A DNA stretch of 64,000 bases from Klebsiella quasivariicola (GTDB lineage: Bacteria > Pseudomonadota > Gammaproteobacteria > Enterobacterales > Enterobacteriaceae): NCBI RefSeq assembly GCF_002269255.1, contig NZ_CP022823.1, positions 4,774,001 to 4,838,000 of the forward strand, read 5' to 3'. The position numbers were made by a program, and so were the translations under genes. The notes under the pieces were generated by a model that worked only from the letters and a program-made list of their open reading frames with translations, searched no databases and was not told the origin of the DNA. This document shows positions 1-8,828 of this stretch, piece by piece. The number at the start of each line of letters is the position of its first letter. Position 1 is the stretch's first letter.

Positions 1-21
1 AAGGCTTGCCGTGGCAGGACG

Positions 22-723
22 TTAACCATACAGCGGCTTTAGTTCATCAGCCGAAAGCCCGGTGATCTTCTGTACCATCTCTTTGTCGAGGCCATTCTGT
101 AACATACTGTCGGCAATGCGCAGCGCCTCGCGCCGGCTGCCTTCCTGCAAGCCCTCCAGGTGCCCTTCTTCCCGGCCTTCTTCCCGGCCTTCTTGCCGAC
201 CTTCCTGCTTAAGCTTTTGCGCGATAGACATCAATGTCTCCTCATACTGTGGCAGACGACGGGCCAGCCGGCGGAGAAACACGCCCGGTTCGGCCGTATT
301 ACCGTACTGCAGCATATAGTGAAACAGCATTCTCAACTGCCGGCGGTTAGTGTATCCCAGCATCACAACCGCCGCCAACGACTCCGTTATGCCACTGAGA
401 TCGCGCTGGCGAATATGCTTTTGCATCAGTTCCAGCAGGGCGACCCGCCGATGCTGCACGATTTCATCGTCCGGCATCACCGTAACGTCGATTAACGGAA
501 ACTGACAGCCATACAGCCTCTTCGCCATTTGCGGGTCGGCAAATTCATCCAGCCAGTTCAGAGAGAAAGGATAGGGACTGGTCACACCGTGATAAAAAAG
601 CATCGGCACCACCAGCGGCAGCGTTTTGTGCCCGGCATCAAGGTGGCGCTGTATCGCGGCAATCGCATAACGCATCAGGCGAAAGGCCATATGGCTATCC
701 GGCGAGCTCTGATGCTCTACCAC
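22..723 (-). pseudogene. Rpn-family (PDDEXK) nuclease remnant, N-terminally truncated
   Basis: This reading frame matches the C-terminal three quarters of the intact Rpn-family gene at 42621-43535, starting from its conserved EHQSSPD segment. It keeps the MAFRLMRYAIAA, LVVPMLFYHG and HIRQRDL stretches and the glycine/glutamate-rich linker (QEGREEGREEGHLEG). The first roughly 80 residues, which carry the start of the nuclease fold, are absent. The only in-frame start is a GTG lying inside a perfect hairpin (720-740) with no ribosome binding site, so expression is unlikely. Rpn proteins are recombination-promoting nucleases related to transposase_31. I infer a deletion remnant; a functional short form made by internal initiation, as known for some Rpn genes, is a weaker alternative. 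Confidence 0.75.
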
Positions 724-740
724 CGGTTTTTATCCGGTGG
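720..740. repeat. Hairpin at the truncation point of the Rpn remnant
   Basis: CCACCGG and CCGGTGG form a perfect 7-bp inverted repeat around a 7-nt loop. It sits exactly where homology to the intact Rpn gene stops. It could mark the deletion junction; a T-run follows only weakly on the plus strand. Confidence 0.5.
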
Positions 741-782
741 GTTTTGACGATCATTTTCTGGAAAGCGCCTCGGAGAATAGCG

Positions 783-807
783 TGGCGGCCATCCCGACTG
801 GCCGCCA
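783..807. terminator. Hairpin after the uxaB-like gene, possible operon end
   Basis: TGGCGGCCA and TGGCCGCCA form a perfect 9-bp stem with a 7-nt loop just downstream of the uxaB-like stop. There is no clear T-tract on the minus strand, so it is either a weak terminator or an mRNA 3'-end stabiliser. Confidence 0.35.
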
Positions 808-819
808 TCAACAGCCCCG

Positions 820-2265
820 TTACAGCCGCGCCAGGGCCTCCCGCATCCCCGCACTCAAAATCATTTCCAGATAGCGCGTGACCTGGTCGGCGAGGCCGGG
901 AATGGCCGTCAGATCCTCACCCCAGTGCGCGGCGTCCTGCAGGACGTCCGCGACCAGTTCATGCAGTGGGCTGCCGTTCGCCACCTGAGCCCATCCTTCG
1001 GCAAAGCGGGTTAACCAAGCGTCATCATCCTGTAGCGGATACGCCTGTCCGTCACGCTGGCCGCGATAGAAGGCGATAAGCGCTGCCAGGGCAAACGTTA
1101 GCCGCGGCGGGATCGCGCCGTGCTGGCGGATAGTCGTCAGCAGCTGCGGCAGGATGCGGGTGCGGAACTTGGTCATGCCATTCAGGGCGATGGAGAGCAA
1201 TTGATGGCGAATATAGGGATTTAGAAAGCGCCCGGTGACAGCGTCAGCAAATTGACGTAGCTCCCCGGCCGGTAAATCGAGTGCCGGGATAATCTCTTCA
1301 TCAATCGTCTGCTGGACATAATGGCGAATGGCTTCGTCCTGCATCGCTTCGCCAACCGTATCCACCCCACACAGCCATGCTACCGGCACCAGCGCGGTAT
1401 GCGCACCGTTAAGAATAGCGACTTTGCGCGCTTTATAGGGCCGGATATCCTCTACGATACGGATATTGCACGGGTAGCGATCCAGCCGCAGCGTTTCCGC
1501 CAACGCCTGCGGCCCCTGGATAACGAACAGCCAGAAGTATTCGGCAGTATCCAGGAAAGCATCATGGTAGCCCAGCTCCGCCTCCAGCTTTTCGGCCTCT
1601 TCACGGGGATAACCGGTCACAATGCGGTCAACCAGCGTAGAACAAAAGGTATTGGCCGTTTCCACCCAGTCGCTGAATGCCGCAGGCAATTGCCATTCTT
1701 TTGCATAGCGCAGCACCAACGCCTTCAGTGCCTCACCGTTATAGTCAATCAGTTCGCAAGGGATTATCGTCCAGCCCTTATCCGCTGCGCCGTTGAAATG
1801 GCGGAACCGCTCAAGCAGTAGTTGGGCCAGCTTCGCCGGGAAGCTGACCGGCGGCATATCGTCAGGCCGGTCCCCGGCATGATAGCTGATGCCCGCTTCG
1901 GTGGTGTTTGAAAACACGAATGCAATGTTCGGGTCGCGGGCCAGCGCGAGGTAACCTGTAAAATCCTGCCAGGGATTGATCTCATTATTTACGGAGCGGA
2001 TAATCCGCGCCTCGCTCACCGCCTCGCCGCGTTCATTCAACCCGCGGATCACCGTGGTGTACAGCCCGTCCTGGGTATTCAACGACGGCGGAAACGCAGT
2101 GTTGATCGGGCGAACAATGGTTACGCCCGTCGCCAGATCGGTTTGCTCATTCAGCAGATCCAGCTGCCAGTCAATAAATGCCCGCAGGAAGTTACCCTCG
2201 CCGAACTGAATCGCACGGGTCGGATACTGAGGTCCTGGAAAGTTTTGTCTGTTTAACGTTTTCAT
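820..2265 (-). CDS. UxaB-like tagaturonate reductase (altronate oxidoreductase)
   Basis: A 481-residue protein of the mannitol dehydrogenase family, about the length of E. coli UxaB (483) and recognisably similar along its whole length: MKTLNR start, IQFGEGNFLRAF nucleotide-binding region, STLVDRIVTGYPR, and KVAILNGAHTALVP with the catalytic-loop residues. UxaB reduces D-tagaturonate to D-altronate with NADH in the cytoplasm. The gene starts 11 bp after lgoD, so the two are probably co-transcribed and form successive steps: L-galactonate to tagaturonate (LgoD), then to altronate. In E. coli uxaB is elsewhere, so this is probably a second, locus-dedicated copy; a fructuronate or related hexuronate substrate cannot be excluded. 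Confidence 0.85.
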   Translation of the reverse strand: MKTLNRQNFPGPQYPTRAIQFGEGNFLRAFIDWQLDLLNEQTDLATGVTIVRPINTAFPPSLNTQDGLYTTVIRGLNERGEAVSEARIIRSVNNEINPWQDFTGYLALARDPNIAFVFSNTTEAGISYHAGDRPDDMPPVSFPAKLAQLLLERFRHFNGAADKGWTIIPCELIDYNGEALKALVLRYAKEWQLPAAFSDWVETANTFCSTLVDRIVTGYPREEAEKLEAELGYHDAFLDTAEYFWLFVIQGPQALAETLRLDRYPCNIRIVEDIRPYKARKVAILNGAHTALVPVAWLCGVDTVGEAMQDEAIRHYVQQTIDEEIIPALDLPAGELRQFADAVTGRFLNPYIRHQLLSIALNGMTKFRTRILPQLLTTIRQHGAIPPRLTFALAALIAFYRGQRDGQAYPLQDDDAWLTRFAEGWAQVANGSPLHELVADVLQDAAHWGEDLTAIPGLADQVTRYLEMILSAGMREALARL

Positions 2266-2276
2266 GATCTTCCCTG

Positions 2277-3302
2277 CTAAAAATGAATGACGCCTTTGAT
2301 CAGCTGACGATTGTTAATCACGTCGTTTTCGTAAATTTCCGCCAGCGATTTGAAGTCGTAACGGTGGGTCAGCATCATCCTGGCGGTCACTTTCCCTTCG
2401 GCCATCAGCCGGCCGACTTTGGCAAAATCCTCTTCCGTGGCATTACGACTGCCCATCATCGTCGTCTCTTTCTTATGAAATTCCGGGTCAGAGAACTGCA
2501 GTTCCCCCTTAAACAGACCAACAAAAATGATACTGCCGCCGTGACGGATTAAATTAACGGTGTTGTTCATCGCCTGCTGATTTCCCGTCGCGTCAATCAC
2601 TTTCTGCGCCAGAGAACCGCCAAACGTTGCCGACAGCTGCCCGGTAAACAGCGGATCGGAGGGATCGAGGGTGGTCAGGCCGAGATGTTGTGCCACATGA
2701 TCGCGCCGCGCCGGGCTGGTGTCCGCCACCACCACCTGCGCGCCGTCAGCCTTCGCGATCGCCGCCGCCCCGAGCCCAATCGGCCCTGCGCCGACCACCA
2801 GCACCTGATCTCCCGGCTGGATCGCTGCGCGACGCACCGCGTGGGCGCTAATGGCGAACGGCTCAATCAACGCCACGGCTTCAGGGTCGACGTCATCCAC
2901 CACCAGCAGATTGTTTACCGGAACGCAGAGGTATTCGCTAAACCCGCCGTCGCGATGCACGCCGATCACGGAAATGTTCTCACAGCAGTTTGTTCGTCCG
3001 CTCAGACAGGCCGGGCACTGGCGGCAGGCGACGTAGGGAATCACAGCGACCTGTTGGCCGCTTTTCAAATTAAGAATATTTTTGCCCAGCCCAATTATCT
3101 CACCGCATATTTCATGACCAAGAACGCGCGGATAATTAAAAAAAGGCTGATTGCCGCCCCATGCATGAATATCTGTCCCGCAAATCCCTACTGCTTTTAT
3201 TTTAATAAGGACCTCATCATCCGCGGGAATGGGGATCTGGCGTTTTTCCCAGTGAAATTTTTTAGGTTCCTGACACACTAAAGTATTCATCGACGTCATC
3301 AT
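2277..3302 (-). CDS. lgoD: L-galactonate 5-dehydrogenase, zinc-type
   Basis: A 341-residue medium-chain zinc alcohol dehydrogenase close to E. coli LgoD (YjjN). It shows the catalytic-zinc motif GICGTDIHAWGG with GHE, the four structural-zinc cysteines in ACRQCPACLSGRTNCC, and the Rossmann motif VVGAGPIGLG. LgoD oxidises L-galactonate to D-tagaturonate with NAD. The ATG at 3302 is preceded by a GGAGG ribosome site. It is divergent from lgoR across 133 bp and heads an operon with the uxaB-like gene. Confidence 0.9.
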   Translation of the reverse strand: MMTSMNTLVCQEPKKFHWEKRQIPIPADDEVLIKIKAVGICGTDIHAWGGNQPFFNYPRVLGHEICGEIIGLGKNILNLKSGQQVAVIPYVACRQCPACLSGRTNCCENISVIGVHRDGGFSEYLCVPVNNLLVVDDVDPEAVALIEPFAISAHAVRRAAIQPGDQVLVVGAGPIGLGAAAIAKADGAQVVVADTSPARRDHVAQHLGLTTLDPSDPLFTGQLSATFGGSLAQKVIDATGNQQAMNNTVNLIRHGGSIIFVGLFKGELQFSDPEFHKKETTMMGSRNATEEDFAKVGRLMAEGKVTARMMLTHRYDFKSLAEIYENDVINNRQLIKGVIHF

Positions 3303-3435
3303 TATTTCCTCCGTATTTGTTGGCTTAGATATCGATGAAAAACAGAAACGGAGTGAAAGTCATTACGAAATCTGTGAAACGTCGCGCACAAAACTGTTTT
3401 AAATCCGGCTTTAATGGATAAAAAAGGAAAACGTT

Positions 3436-4350
3436 ATGAGTCGCTCACAAAACCTACGCCACAATGTCATCAACCAGGTCATCAACGATATGGCGCGCGG
3501 CTTTATCCCCTCGCCGCTCCCCTCGCAAAGCGCCCTGGCGGAGATGTATAACATCAGCCGCACCACGGTGCGCCATATCCTTTGTCACTTATGCGAGCGC
3601 GGCGTCCTGCGCCAGGTCAATCACGACTACCAGATCCGTCGCCAGCCGGAAGTTCAGGACGGCTTCGATGGTTCCAGTGCCTCGCTGGCCGAACAGAACC
3701 GTCTTTTTGAACAAGCGTTTTTCACCATGATTAACCAGCGTCAGCTACGCGCCGGGGAACGGTTCTCCGAACTGCAACTGGCGCGTGCTGCGGGCGTCAG
3801 CCCGGTCGTGGTCAGGGAATTTTTACTAAAATTCAGCCGCTACAACCTGATTGAAAGCGAAAAGCGCGGCCAGTGGAACATGAAGAAGTTTGAGCAATCC
3901 TGGGCCGAGCAGCTGTTCGAACTGCGGGAAATGCTGGAAACCCACGCACTGCAACACTTTCTTAATCTACCGGACAGCGACGCCCGCTGGCTGCAGGCCA
4001 AAACCCTGCTTGAGCGCCACCGCACCCTGCGGGACAGCATCGGCGACAGCTTTCGTATGTTTTCCCAGCTCGATCGTGATTTTCACACGCTGCTGCTTTC
4101 CGCCGCTGATAATATATTTTTTAATCAATCACTTGAGATTATCTCCGTGATCTTCCACTTCCACTATCAGTGGGATGAAAGCGACCTGAAACAGCGTAAT
4201 ATCATCGCCATTGATGAACATATGACTATCCTGAGCGCACTTATCTGTCGCAGCGATCTCGATGCCAACCTGGCGCTACGTAACCACCTGAACTCGGCGA
4301 AGCAATCCATGATTAACTCGATCAAGCAAAGTGAATCGCTGGCGCATTAA
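3436..4350 (+). CDS. lgoR: GntR-family regulator of L-galactonate genes
   Basis: A 304-residue regulator matching the length and place of E. coli LgoR (YjjM). It begins with a GntR winged helix (about residues 10-65, with ALAEMYNISRTTVRHIL as the recognition region). A second helix-turn-helix-like segment follows at about 90-140 (ELQLARAAGVSPVVVREFLL), then a helical FCD-like ligand domain with HFHYQW and conserved histidines. An AAGGA ribosome site precedes the ATG. Its position between the divergent lgoD and downstream lgoT fits local control, by L-galactonate or a derivative. Confidence 0.85.
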   Translation: MSRSQNLRHNVINQVINDMARGFIPSPLPSQSALAEMYNISRTTVRHILCHLCERGVLRQVNHDYQIRRQPEVQDGFDGSSASLAEQNRLFEQAFFTMINQRQLRAGERFSELQLARAAGVSPVVVREFLLKFSRYNLIESEKRGQWNMKKFEQSWAEQLFELREMLETHALQHFLNLPDSDARWLQAKTLLERHRTLRDSIGDSFRMFSQLDRDFHTLLLSAADNIFFNQSLEIISVIFHFHYQWDESDLKQRNIIAIDEHMTILSALICRSDLDANLALRNHLNSAKQSMINSIKQSESLAH

Positions 4351-4529
4351 GTACCGATTAAAAACAGAAAATGATTAGCAACAGCACAAATCTAAAAACG
4401 TAATCCAGCGCCCTCAAAAAGGTTATTTATGCTGAAAACAAGTCGACTTAGTTAACTGTGAAATATGTGGGTGGTGTTTAAACCATTCGTTGTCACTTGG
4501 CGTTCAAACATAATAATCAGGAGTCAGGC

Positions 4530-5891
4530 GTGGAACCACAAAATATAACCATAGACCCGCAGACCGACTTTAAAAAGGGGAAAGCGGAGACTATTTCAGC
4601 CCCCTTAGAAAATACGCTACAACGTAGCTCTCGTATTAAAAAAATTCAAACAACGGCAATGATCCTGTTATTTCTGGCGGCGGTGATTAATTACCTCGAC
4701 CGAAGTTCATTGTCCGTCGCGAACTTAACGATTCGCCAGGAATTAGGGCTCACCGCTACTGAAATCGGGGCGCTATTATCGGTTTTCTCTCTGGCCTATG
4801 GCATTGCGCAACTGCCCTGCGGGCCGCTGCTGGACCGCAAAGGTCCGCGCATCATGCTGGGGCTGGGCATGTTTTTCTGGTCGCTATTTCAGGCCGTCTC
4901 CGGGATGGTTCACAGCTTTACCCAGTTCGTCCTGGTGCGCATCGGCATGGGGATCGGCGAGGCGCCAATGAACCCCTGCGGCGTCAAGGTGATCAACGAC
5001 TGGTTTAATATTAAAGAGCGCGGTCGCCCAATGGGCTTCTTCAACGCCGCCTCGACGATCGGTGTCGCGGTCAGCCCACCGATCCTTGCCGCAATGATGC
5101 TGATGATGGGCTGGCGCTGGATGTTCATCACCATTGGCGTACTGGGGATCTTCATCGCGATCGGCTGGTATATGCTCTATCGCAATCGCGAGCATATTAA
5201 TCTGACCGCAGAGGAACAGGAGTACCTTAACGCCGGAAGCGTCAACGTTCGCCGCGACCCACTGAGCTTTGCTGAATGGCGCAGCCTGTTTAAAAACAAA
5301 ACGATGTGGGGAATGATGCTCGGCTTTAGCGGCATCAACTATACCGCGTGGCTGTATCTGGCCTGGCTGCCGGGCTATCTGCAGACGGCGTATAATCTCG
5401 ATCTGAAAAGTACCGGTTTTATGGCCGCCATTCCTTTCCTGTTTGGTGCCGCCGGTATGCTGATCAATGGCTACGTCACCGACTGGCTGGTCAAAGGCGG
5501 CATGGCGCCGATCAAAAGCCGCAAGATCTGCATCATTGCCGGGATGTTCTGCTCTGCAGCGTTTACGCTGATTGTGCCGCATGCCACCACCTCAATCGCG
5601 GCGGTGCTGTTAATCGGTATGGCGTTGTTCTGCATTCACTTTGCCGGAACGTCCTGCTGGGGATTGATCCACGTCGCCGTGGCGTCAAGAATGACGGCTT
5701 CCGTCGGCAGTATTCAGAATTTTGCCAGCTTTATCTGCGCTTCATTCGCACCGGTGGTAACCGGATTTATTGTCGATACCACCCATTCCTTCCAGCTGGC
5801 ACTGGTTATATGCGGCTGTGTGACCGCTCTCGGCGCGCTGGCCTACATTTTCCTGGTTCGCCAGCCGATTAGTGACCCGCGTAACGACTAA
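4530..5891 (+). CDS. lgoT: L-galactonate:proton symporter (MFS)
   Basis: A 453-residue anion:cation symporter of the major facilitator superfamily, the same length as E. coli LgoT (YjjL) and nearly identical to what I recall through long stretches (INYLDRSSLSVANLTIR, GIGEAPMNPCGVKVINDW). Twelve membrane segments are visible. It takes up L-galactonate. I place the start at a GTG at 4530 because CAGGAG lies 8 nt upstream and the protein then aligns with E. coli; a TTG at 4497 would add 11 residues. The preceding 180 bp is AT-rich and probably holds its promoter. Confidence 0.88.
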   Translation: MEPQNITIDPQTDFKKGKAETISAPLENTLQRSSRIKKIQTTAMILLFLAAVINYLDRSSLSVANLTIRQELGLTATEIGALLSVFSLAYGIAQLPCGPLLDRKGPRIMLGLGMFFWSLFQAVSGMVHSFTQFVLVRIGMGIGEAPMNPCGVKVINDWFNIKERGRPMGFFNAASTIGVAVSPPILAAMMLMMGWRWMFITIGVLGIFIAIGWYMLYRNREHINLTAEEQEYLNAGSVNVRRDPLSFAEWRSLFKNKTMWGMMLGFSGINYTAWLYLAWLPGYLQTAYNLDLKSTGFMAAIPFLFGAAGMLINGYVTDWLVKGGMAPIKSRKICIIAGMFCSAAFTLIVPHATTSIAAVLLIGMALFCIHFAGTSCWGLIHVAVASRMTASVGSIQNFASFICASFAPVVTGFIVDTTHSFQLALVICGCVTALGALAYIFLVRQPISDPRND

Positions 5892-5894
5892 ATC

Positions 5895-6731
5895 TTAACG
5901 CCCTGCCAACCGCAGGGCATTCATCGTTGCGCTCATCTCATACTGTTGTAGTGTCAAGGCGGCATAGCCGGCCGCGGCAAACAGCGGCGTAAAAGTTTCC
6001 GGGACCGTCACCGAGGTACCCACACCCGGGAACTGCTGCGCCAGCGCCATCAGCAGCTCACGTGCCAGCCCCTGACGGCGGGCGGCGGGCTCTACCCACA
6101 AAAACTGCAGTACAGGCCGCGAGCCCACCGTCGTTAGAACCGCGAAGGCGCACTGTTCCAGCGTCACGACCTGACATGGCAGGGTGGCGAAGGTGAGCGG
6201 ATCCAGCAGCCAGGGGAGTTGACTGTTACTCTCGTCAATGGCGCGCCGTAGCAGGGCCAGGGGGGGATAAAGCTGTAACACCTTCGATGTCGCAGCCAGA
6301 GGCGCTGTGCTCAGGTAGCCGCAGAGCCCATAGCGCCGCGTAAAGCCCAGCGCCTGATATAGCGCGACGGCCGCATGGTTATCGCGGATCACCTCCAGGG
6401 ATACCGTCTCGATCCCCTGCTGTTGCAGGCGCATTAGCAGCTCTTGCATCAGTTTCCGGCCCAGGCCTTTGCCGCGCCAGGCCGGGCGCAGGGCAAAGGC
6501 CGCCAGGCGGGCAGCACTCCCCCGGCGGGCGACGATCGCGATCGCCGCCGGTTCATCTCCGGCCAGCCAGACGCGGGAATCGATCAGGCTCATTCCTTCG
6601 GCGCTAAAACGCTGTACAAATCCCGCCACCGACTGAGTAACAGGCACCAGATAGGCTTCAAAACAGGCGTTGAGAATATCCGTTAACTGCACGCTGCTGA
6701 ACTGCGTGGCGGGAACGGCGGTCAGCTCCAT
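5895..6731 (-). CDS. Tandem GNAT acetyltransferase
   Basis: A 278-residue protein with two GNAT folds. The first half (about 1-145) has the acetyl-CoA loop LRPAWRGKGLGRKLM and NHAAVALYQALGF. The second half (about 150-278) has VEPAARRQGLARELL and FAAAGY. The substrate is not recognisable. The gene is convergent with lgoT (stops 3 bp apart) and divergent from the next GNAT gene 33 bp away, so the two share a very short promoter region. Confidence 0.75.
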   Translation of the reverse strand: MELTAVPATQFSSVQLTDILNACFEAYLVPVTQSVAGFVQRFSAEGMSLIDSRVWLAGDEPAAIAIVARRGSAARLAAFALRPAWRGKGLGRKLMQELLMRLQQQGIETVSLEVIRDNHAAVALYQALGFTRRYGLCGYLSTAPLAATSKVLQLYPPLALLRRAIDESNSQLPWLLDPLTFATLPCQVVTLEQCAFAVLTTVGSRPVLQFLWVEPAARRQGLARELLMALAQQFPGVGTSVTVPETFTPLFAAAGYAALTLQQYEMSATMNALRLAGR

Positions 6732-6764
6732 ACTTTTTCTCCCGAAGGCTGCTATGCTGAGGTG

Positions 6765-7298
6765 ATGAAAACTAACACTATAACTGCCGGTGCCGTATTA
6801 CGCCTGACTCAGGAGAGCGATATCGCCCTTCTGCCCGCCATTGAGCGTTCTGCCGCCCAGGCATTTCGCCAAATCCCCTCTCTCGCCTGGCTGGCGGACA
6901 GCGAGGTGATTAGCGTTGCGCGCCATCATGATTATCTGGAAACGGAGCATAGCCTGCTGGCGGTAGCCGCCGGACAGCCGGTTGGCTTTATTCTGACCGA
7001 ACCGCTGGACGATGCGTTATTTATTGTCGAAGTTGCCGTCCACCAGGACTGGCAGCATCAGGGCATCGGCCGGATGCTGCTGGAGCAGGTTATCGAGGGC
7101 GCACAGCAGATGCGCTACCCGGCGGTAACCCTCACCACCTTCCGCGACGTGCCGTGGAACGCGCCATTTTATACCCGTCTGGGATTCGCCATGCTCGATG
7201 AGCTGACCCTGCCCGTCGGGCTGACGGCAAAAAGGGAACAGGAGACCCGGCACGGCCTGCCGCCCGAGTCGCGCTGCGCCATGCGCCTGACGTTGTAG
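6765..7298 (+). CDS. GNAT-family N-acetyltransferase
   Basis: A 177-residue single-domain acetyltransferase. The acetyl-CoA motif VAVHQDWQHQGIGRMLLEQV (about 90-110) and the C-terminal NAPFYTRLGF are clear. The length and the motif AAQAFRQIPSLAWLAD near the N-terminus resemble small GNATs that act on amino acids or antibiotics, but I cannot assign a substrate. GTG at 6762 and ATG at 6765 are both possible starts. Confidence 0.75.
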   Translation: MKTNTITAGAVLRLTQESDIALLPAIERSAAQAFRQIPSLAWLADSEVISVARHHDYLETEHSLLAVAAGQPVGFILTEPLDDALFIVEVAVHQDWQHQGIGRMLLEQVIEGAQQMRYPAVTLTTFRDVPWNAPFYTRLGFAMLDELTLPVGLTAKREQETRHGLPPESRCAMRLTL

Positions 7299-7326
7299 GC
7301 TCCAGCACTGATTTCAGCGGCGCAAT

Positions 7327-7343
7327 ATGGTACAAAGTACCAT
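7327..7343. promoter_or_regulatory. Palindrome at the rpiR-like gene start, possible operator
   Basis: ATGGTAC-AAA-GTACCAT is a perfect 7-3-7 inverted repeat. If the regulator starts at ATG 7369 this lies in its leader, where an autoregulatory operator would be expected. If it starts at 7327 the repeat is coding. Confidence 0.4.
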
Positions 7344-7368
7344 TCATAACTTACCCGTTGTTACCCAT

Positions 7369-8232
7369 ATGTCCTGGTCAATCGATATTATTTCCTGCAT
7401 TACCGATCGCTTTGTGGAACTCACGGCGACCGAAAAACGCATCGCGCAGTTTATTCTCGATGATGTCGCGGCGGCGGCGGAGCTGCCCATCGCCGAGATA
7501 GCGCGTCTGACGCAAACCAGCCAGGCTTCGGTCACCCGTTTTGCCCGGGCGCTCGGCTGTAAAGACGTCCGCGAACTGAAGATGAAGCTTGCGCAATCTC
7601 TTGCGGTCGGCCAGCGGTTTATCCTTGATGTTCCGGATCTCGAAGGCGTACAGGGGATCTATGAGTCAATCATCAGCGTACTGGAGACCAACCGGCGGGC
7701 GCTGGATATCGAGGCGCTGAACCGCGCGGTGAGCTGGCTGAGCGACGCGCGGCAAATCCTCGCCCTTGGGATGGGCGGCGGTTCGACCATCTGCGCTCAG
7801 GAAATTCAGTATCGCCTGTTTCGCCTCGGCCTGCCGGTAGTCAGCCAGAGCGATGGTCTGCTGGTACGCATGATGAGCTCGGCAGTGACGCCGCAGGATG
7901 TGGTAATTGTGCTGTCTCTGGGCGGCTATACCCGGGAAATCATTGAGAGCGCGGCGATTGCCAGCCAGTATGGCGCGAAGGTTATTGCGATTACCCCCGC
8001 CGGAACGCCGCTGGCTCAGCAGGCGGATCTGGTGCTACCGCTGCTGGTGCGGGAAAACGACTATATCTTTAAGCCCAGCACTTCCCGTTACGCGATGCTG
8101 GCGATGGTCGATGTGCTGGCCACCGAACTGGCGATGGCCAACAAAAGCCAGGCAAAAGGCAAATTACGCCGTATTAAGCTGGCGCTCGATAGCCACCGCG
8201 GCGGCGTCGATCGGCAGCCGCTGGGGGATTAA
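7369..8232 (+). CDS. MurR/RpiR-family regulator (HTH plus SIS domain)
   Basis: The N-terminal HTH_6 domain (about 1-75; ELTATEKRIAQFIL, then LTQTSQASVTRFARALG as the recognition helix) is followed by a sugar-isomerase SIS domain (about 110-260; LGMGGGSTICAQEIQYRLFRLG, VLSLGGYTREIIESA). SIS domains in this family sense phosphosugars, which fits the adjacent KDGal kinase and KDPGal aldolase. I prefer ATG 7369 because it gives the usual family N-terminus; ATG 7327 adds 14 residues and overlaps a palindrome. Neither start has a strong ribosome site. Its stop codon overlaps that of the convergent aldolase gene. Confidence 0.82.
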   Translation: MSWSIDIISCITDRFVELTATEKRIAQFILDDVAAAAELPIAEIARLTQTSQASVTRFARALGCKDVRELKMKLAQSLAVGQRFILDVPDLEGVQGIYESIISVLETNRRALDIEALNRAVSWLSDARQILALGMGGGSTICAQEIQYRLFRLGLPVVSQSDGLLVRMMSSAVTPQDVVIVLSLGGYTREIIESAAIASQYGAKVIAITPAGTPLAQQADLVLPLLVRENDYIFKPSTSRYAMLAMVDVLATELAMANKSQAKGKLRRIKLALDSHRGGVDRQPLGD

Positions 8233-8828
8233 CTTTTACTGGCGGAGATAAACCTCTCCGCCTGCTCGCGGGTACGTTCCCCGGCCTGTCCGGCACGATA
8301 AAGATCGCTGCCCAGACCGGCTCCGGCGCACCCTGCCTGTATCCAGGTCGCCAGATTTTCCGGCGTCACGCCGCCGACCGCCAGCACTGGCACCTCCGGC
8401 GGCAACACCGCTTTCAGCGCGCGGATATAGTCCGGGCCGAATGCCGATGACGGAAAGATTTTCAGCCATTGCGCCCCGGCATCCAGCGCGCTAAACGCCT
8501 CGGAGGCCGTCGCGCAGCCGGCGCACACCAGCATCCCCTTATCTACCGCGCGGCGGATCACCGCTGGGGCCGTATTGGGCGTCACGATAAGCTTCGCCCC
8601 GGCTTCAGCCAGAAAATCAACCTGTTCAACCTTCAGCACCGTCCCCGCGCCAATCACCGCCCGCTCGCCAAACTGGCGCACCATCGCTGGAATACTCTGC
8701 TGCCAGTCCGGCGAATTAAGCGGAATTTCAATATAGCGAAAACCCGCATCGATTAGCGCGGCGATATGCTCCGCCGCCTCATCGGGCTGAATACCGCGTA
8801 AAATCGCCACCAGTTTAACCTTGTCCAT
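8229..8828 (-). CDS. dgoA: 2-dehydro-3-deoxy-6-phosphogalactonate aldolase
   Basis: A 199-residue KDPG/KDPGal aldolase closely resembling E. coli DgoA: LVAILRGI, EIPLNSPDWQQSIPA, IGAGTVL, IVTPNT, the Schiff-base lysine in QWLKIFPSSAFGP, and VGGVTPEN with GAGLGSDLY. It cleaves the 6-phosphorylated 2-keto-3-deoxy acid to pyruvate and glyceraldehyde 3-phosphate. The start overlaps the end of the kinase gene by 14 bp, so translation is coupled. Galacto specificity is by family; gluco is possible. A TTG at 8831 would add one residue. Confidence 0.88.
   Translation of the reverse strand: MDKVKLVAILRGIQPDEAAEHIAALIDAGFRYIEIPLNSPDWQQSIPAMVRQFGERAVIGAGTVLKVEQVDFLAEAGAKLIVTPNTAPAVIRRAVDKGMLVCAGCATASEAFSALDAGAQWLKIFPSSAFGPDYIRALKAVLPPEVPVLAVGGVTPENLATWIQAGCAGAGLGSDLYRAGQAGERTREQAERFISASKS

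Noticed and set aside
4440..4449. AAGTCGACTT palindrome upstream of lgoT as LgoR operator
   Set aside because: Perfect but only 10 bp, and I found no matching copy in the lgoD-lgoR control region.
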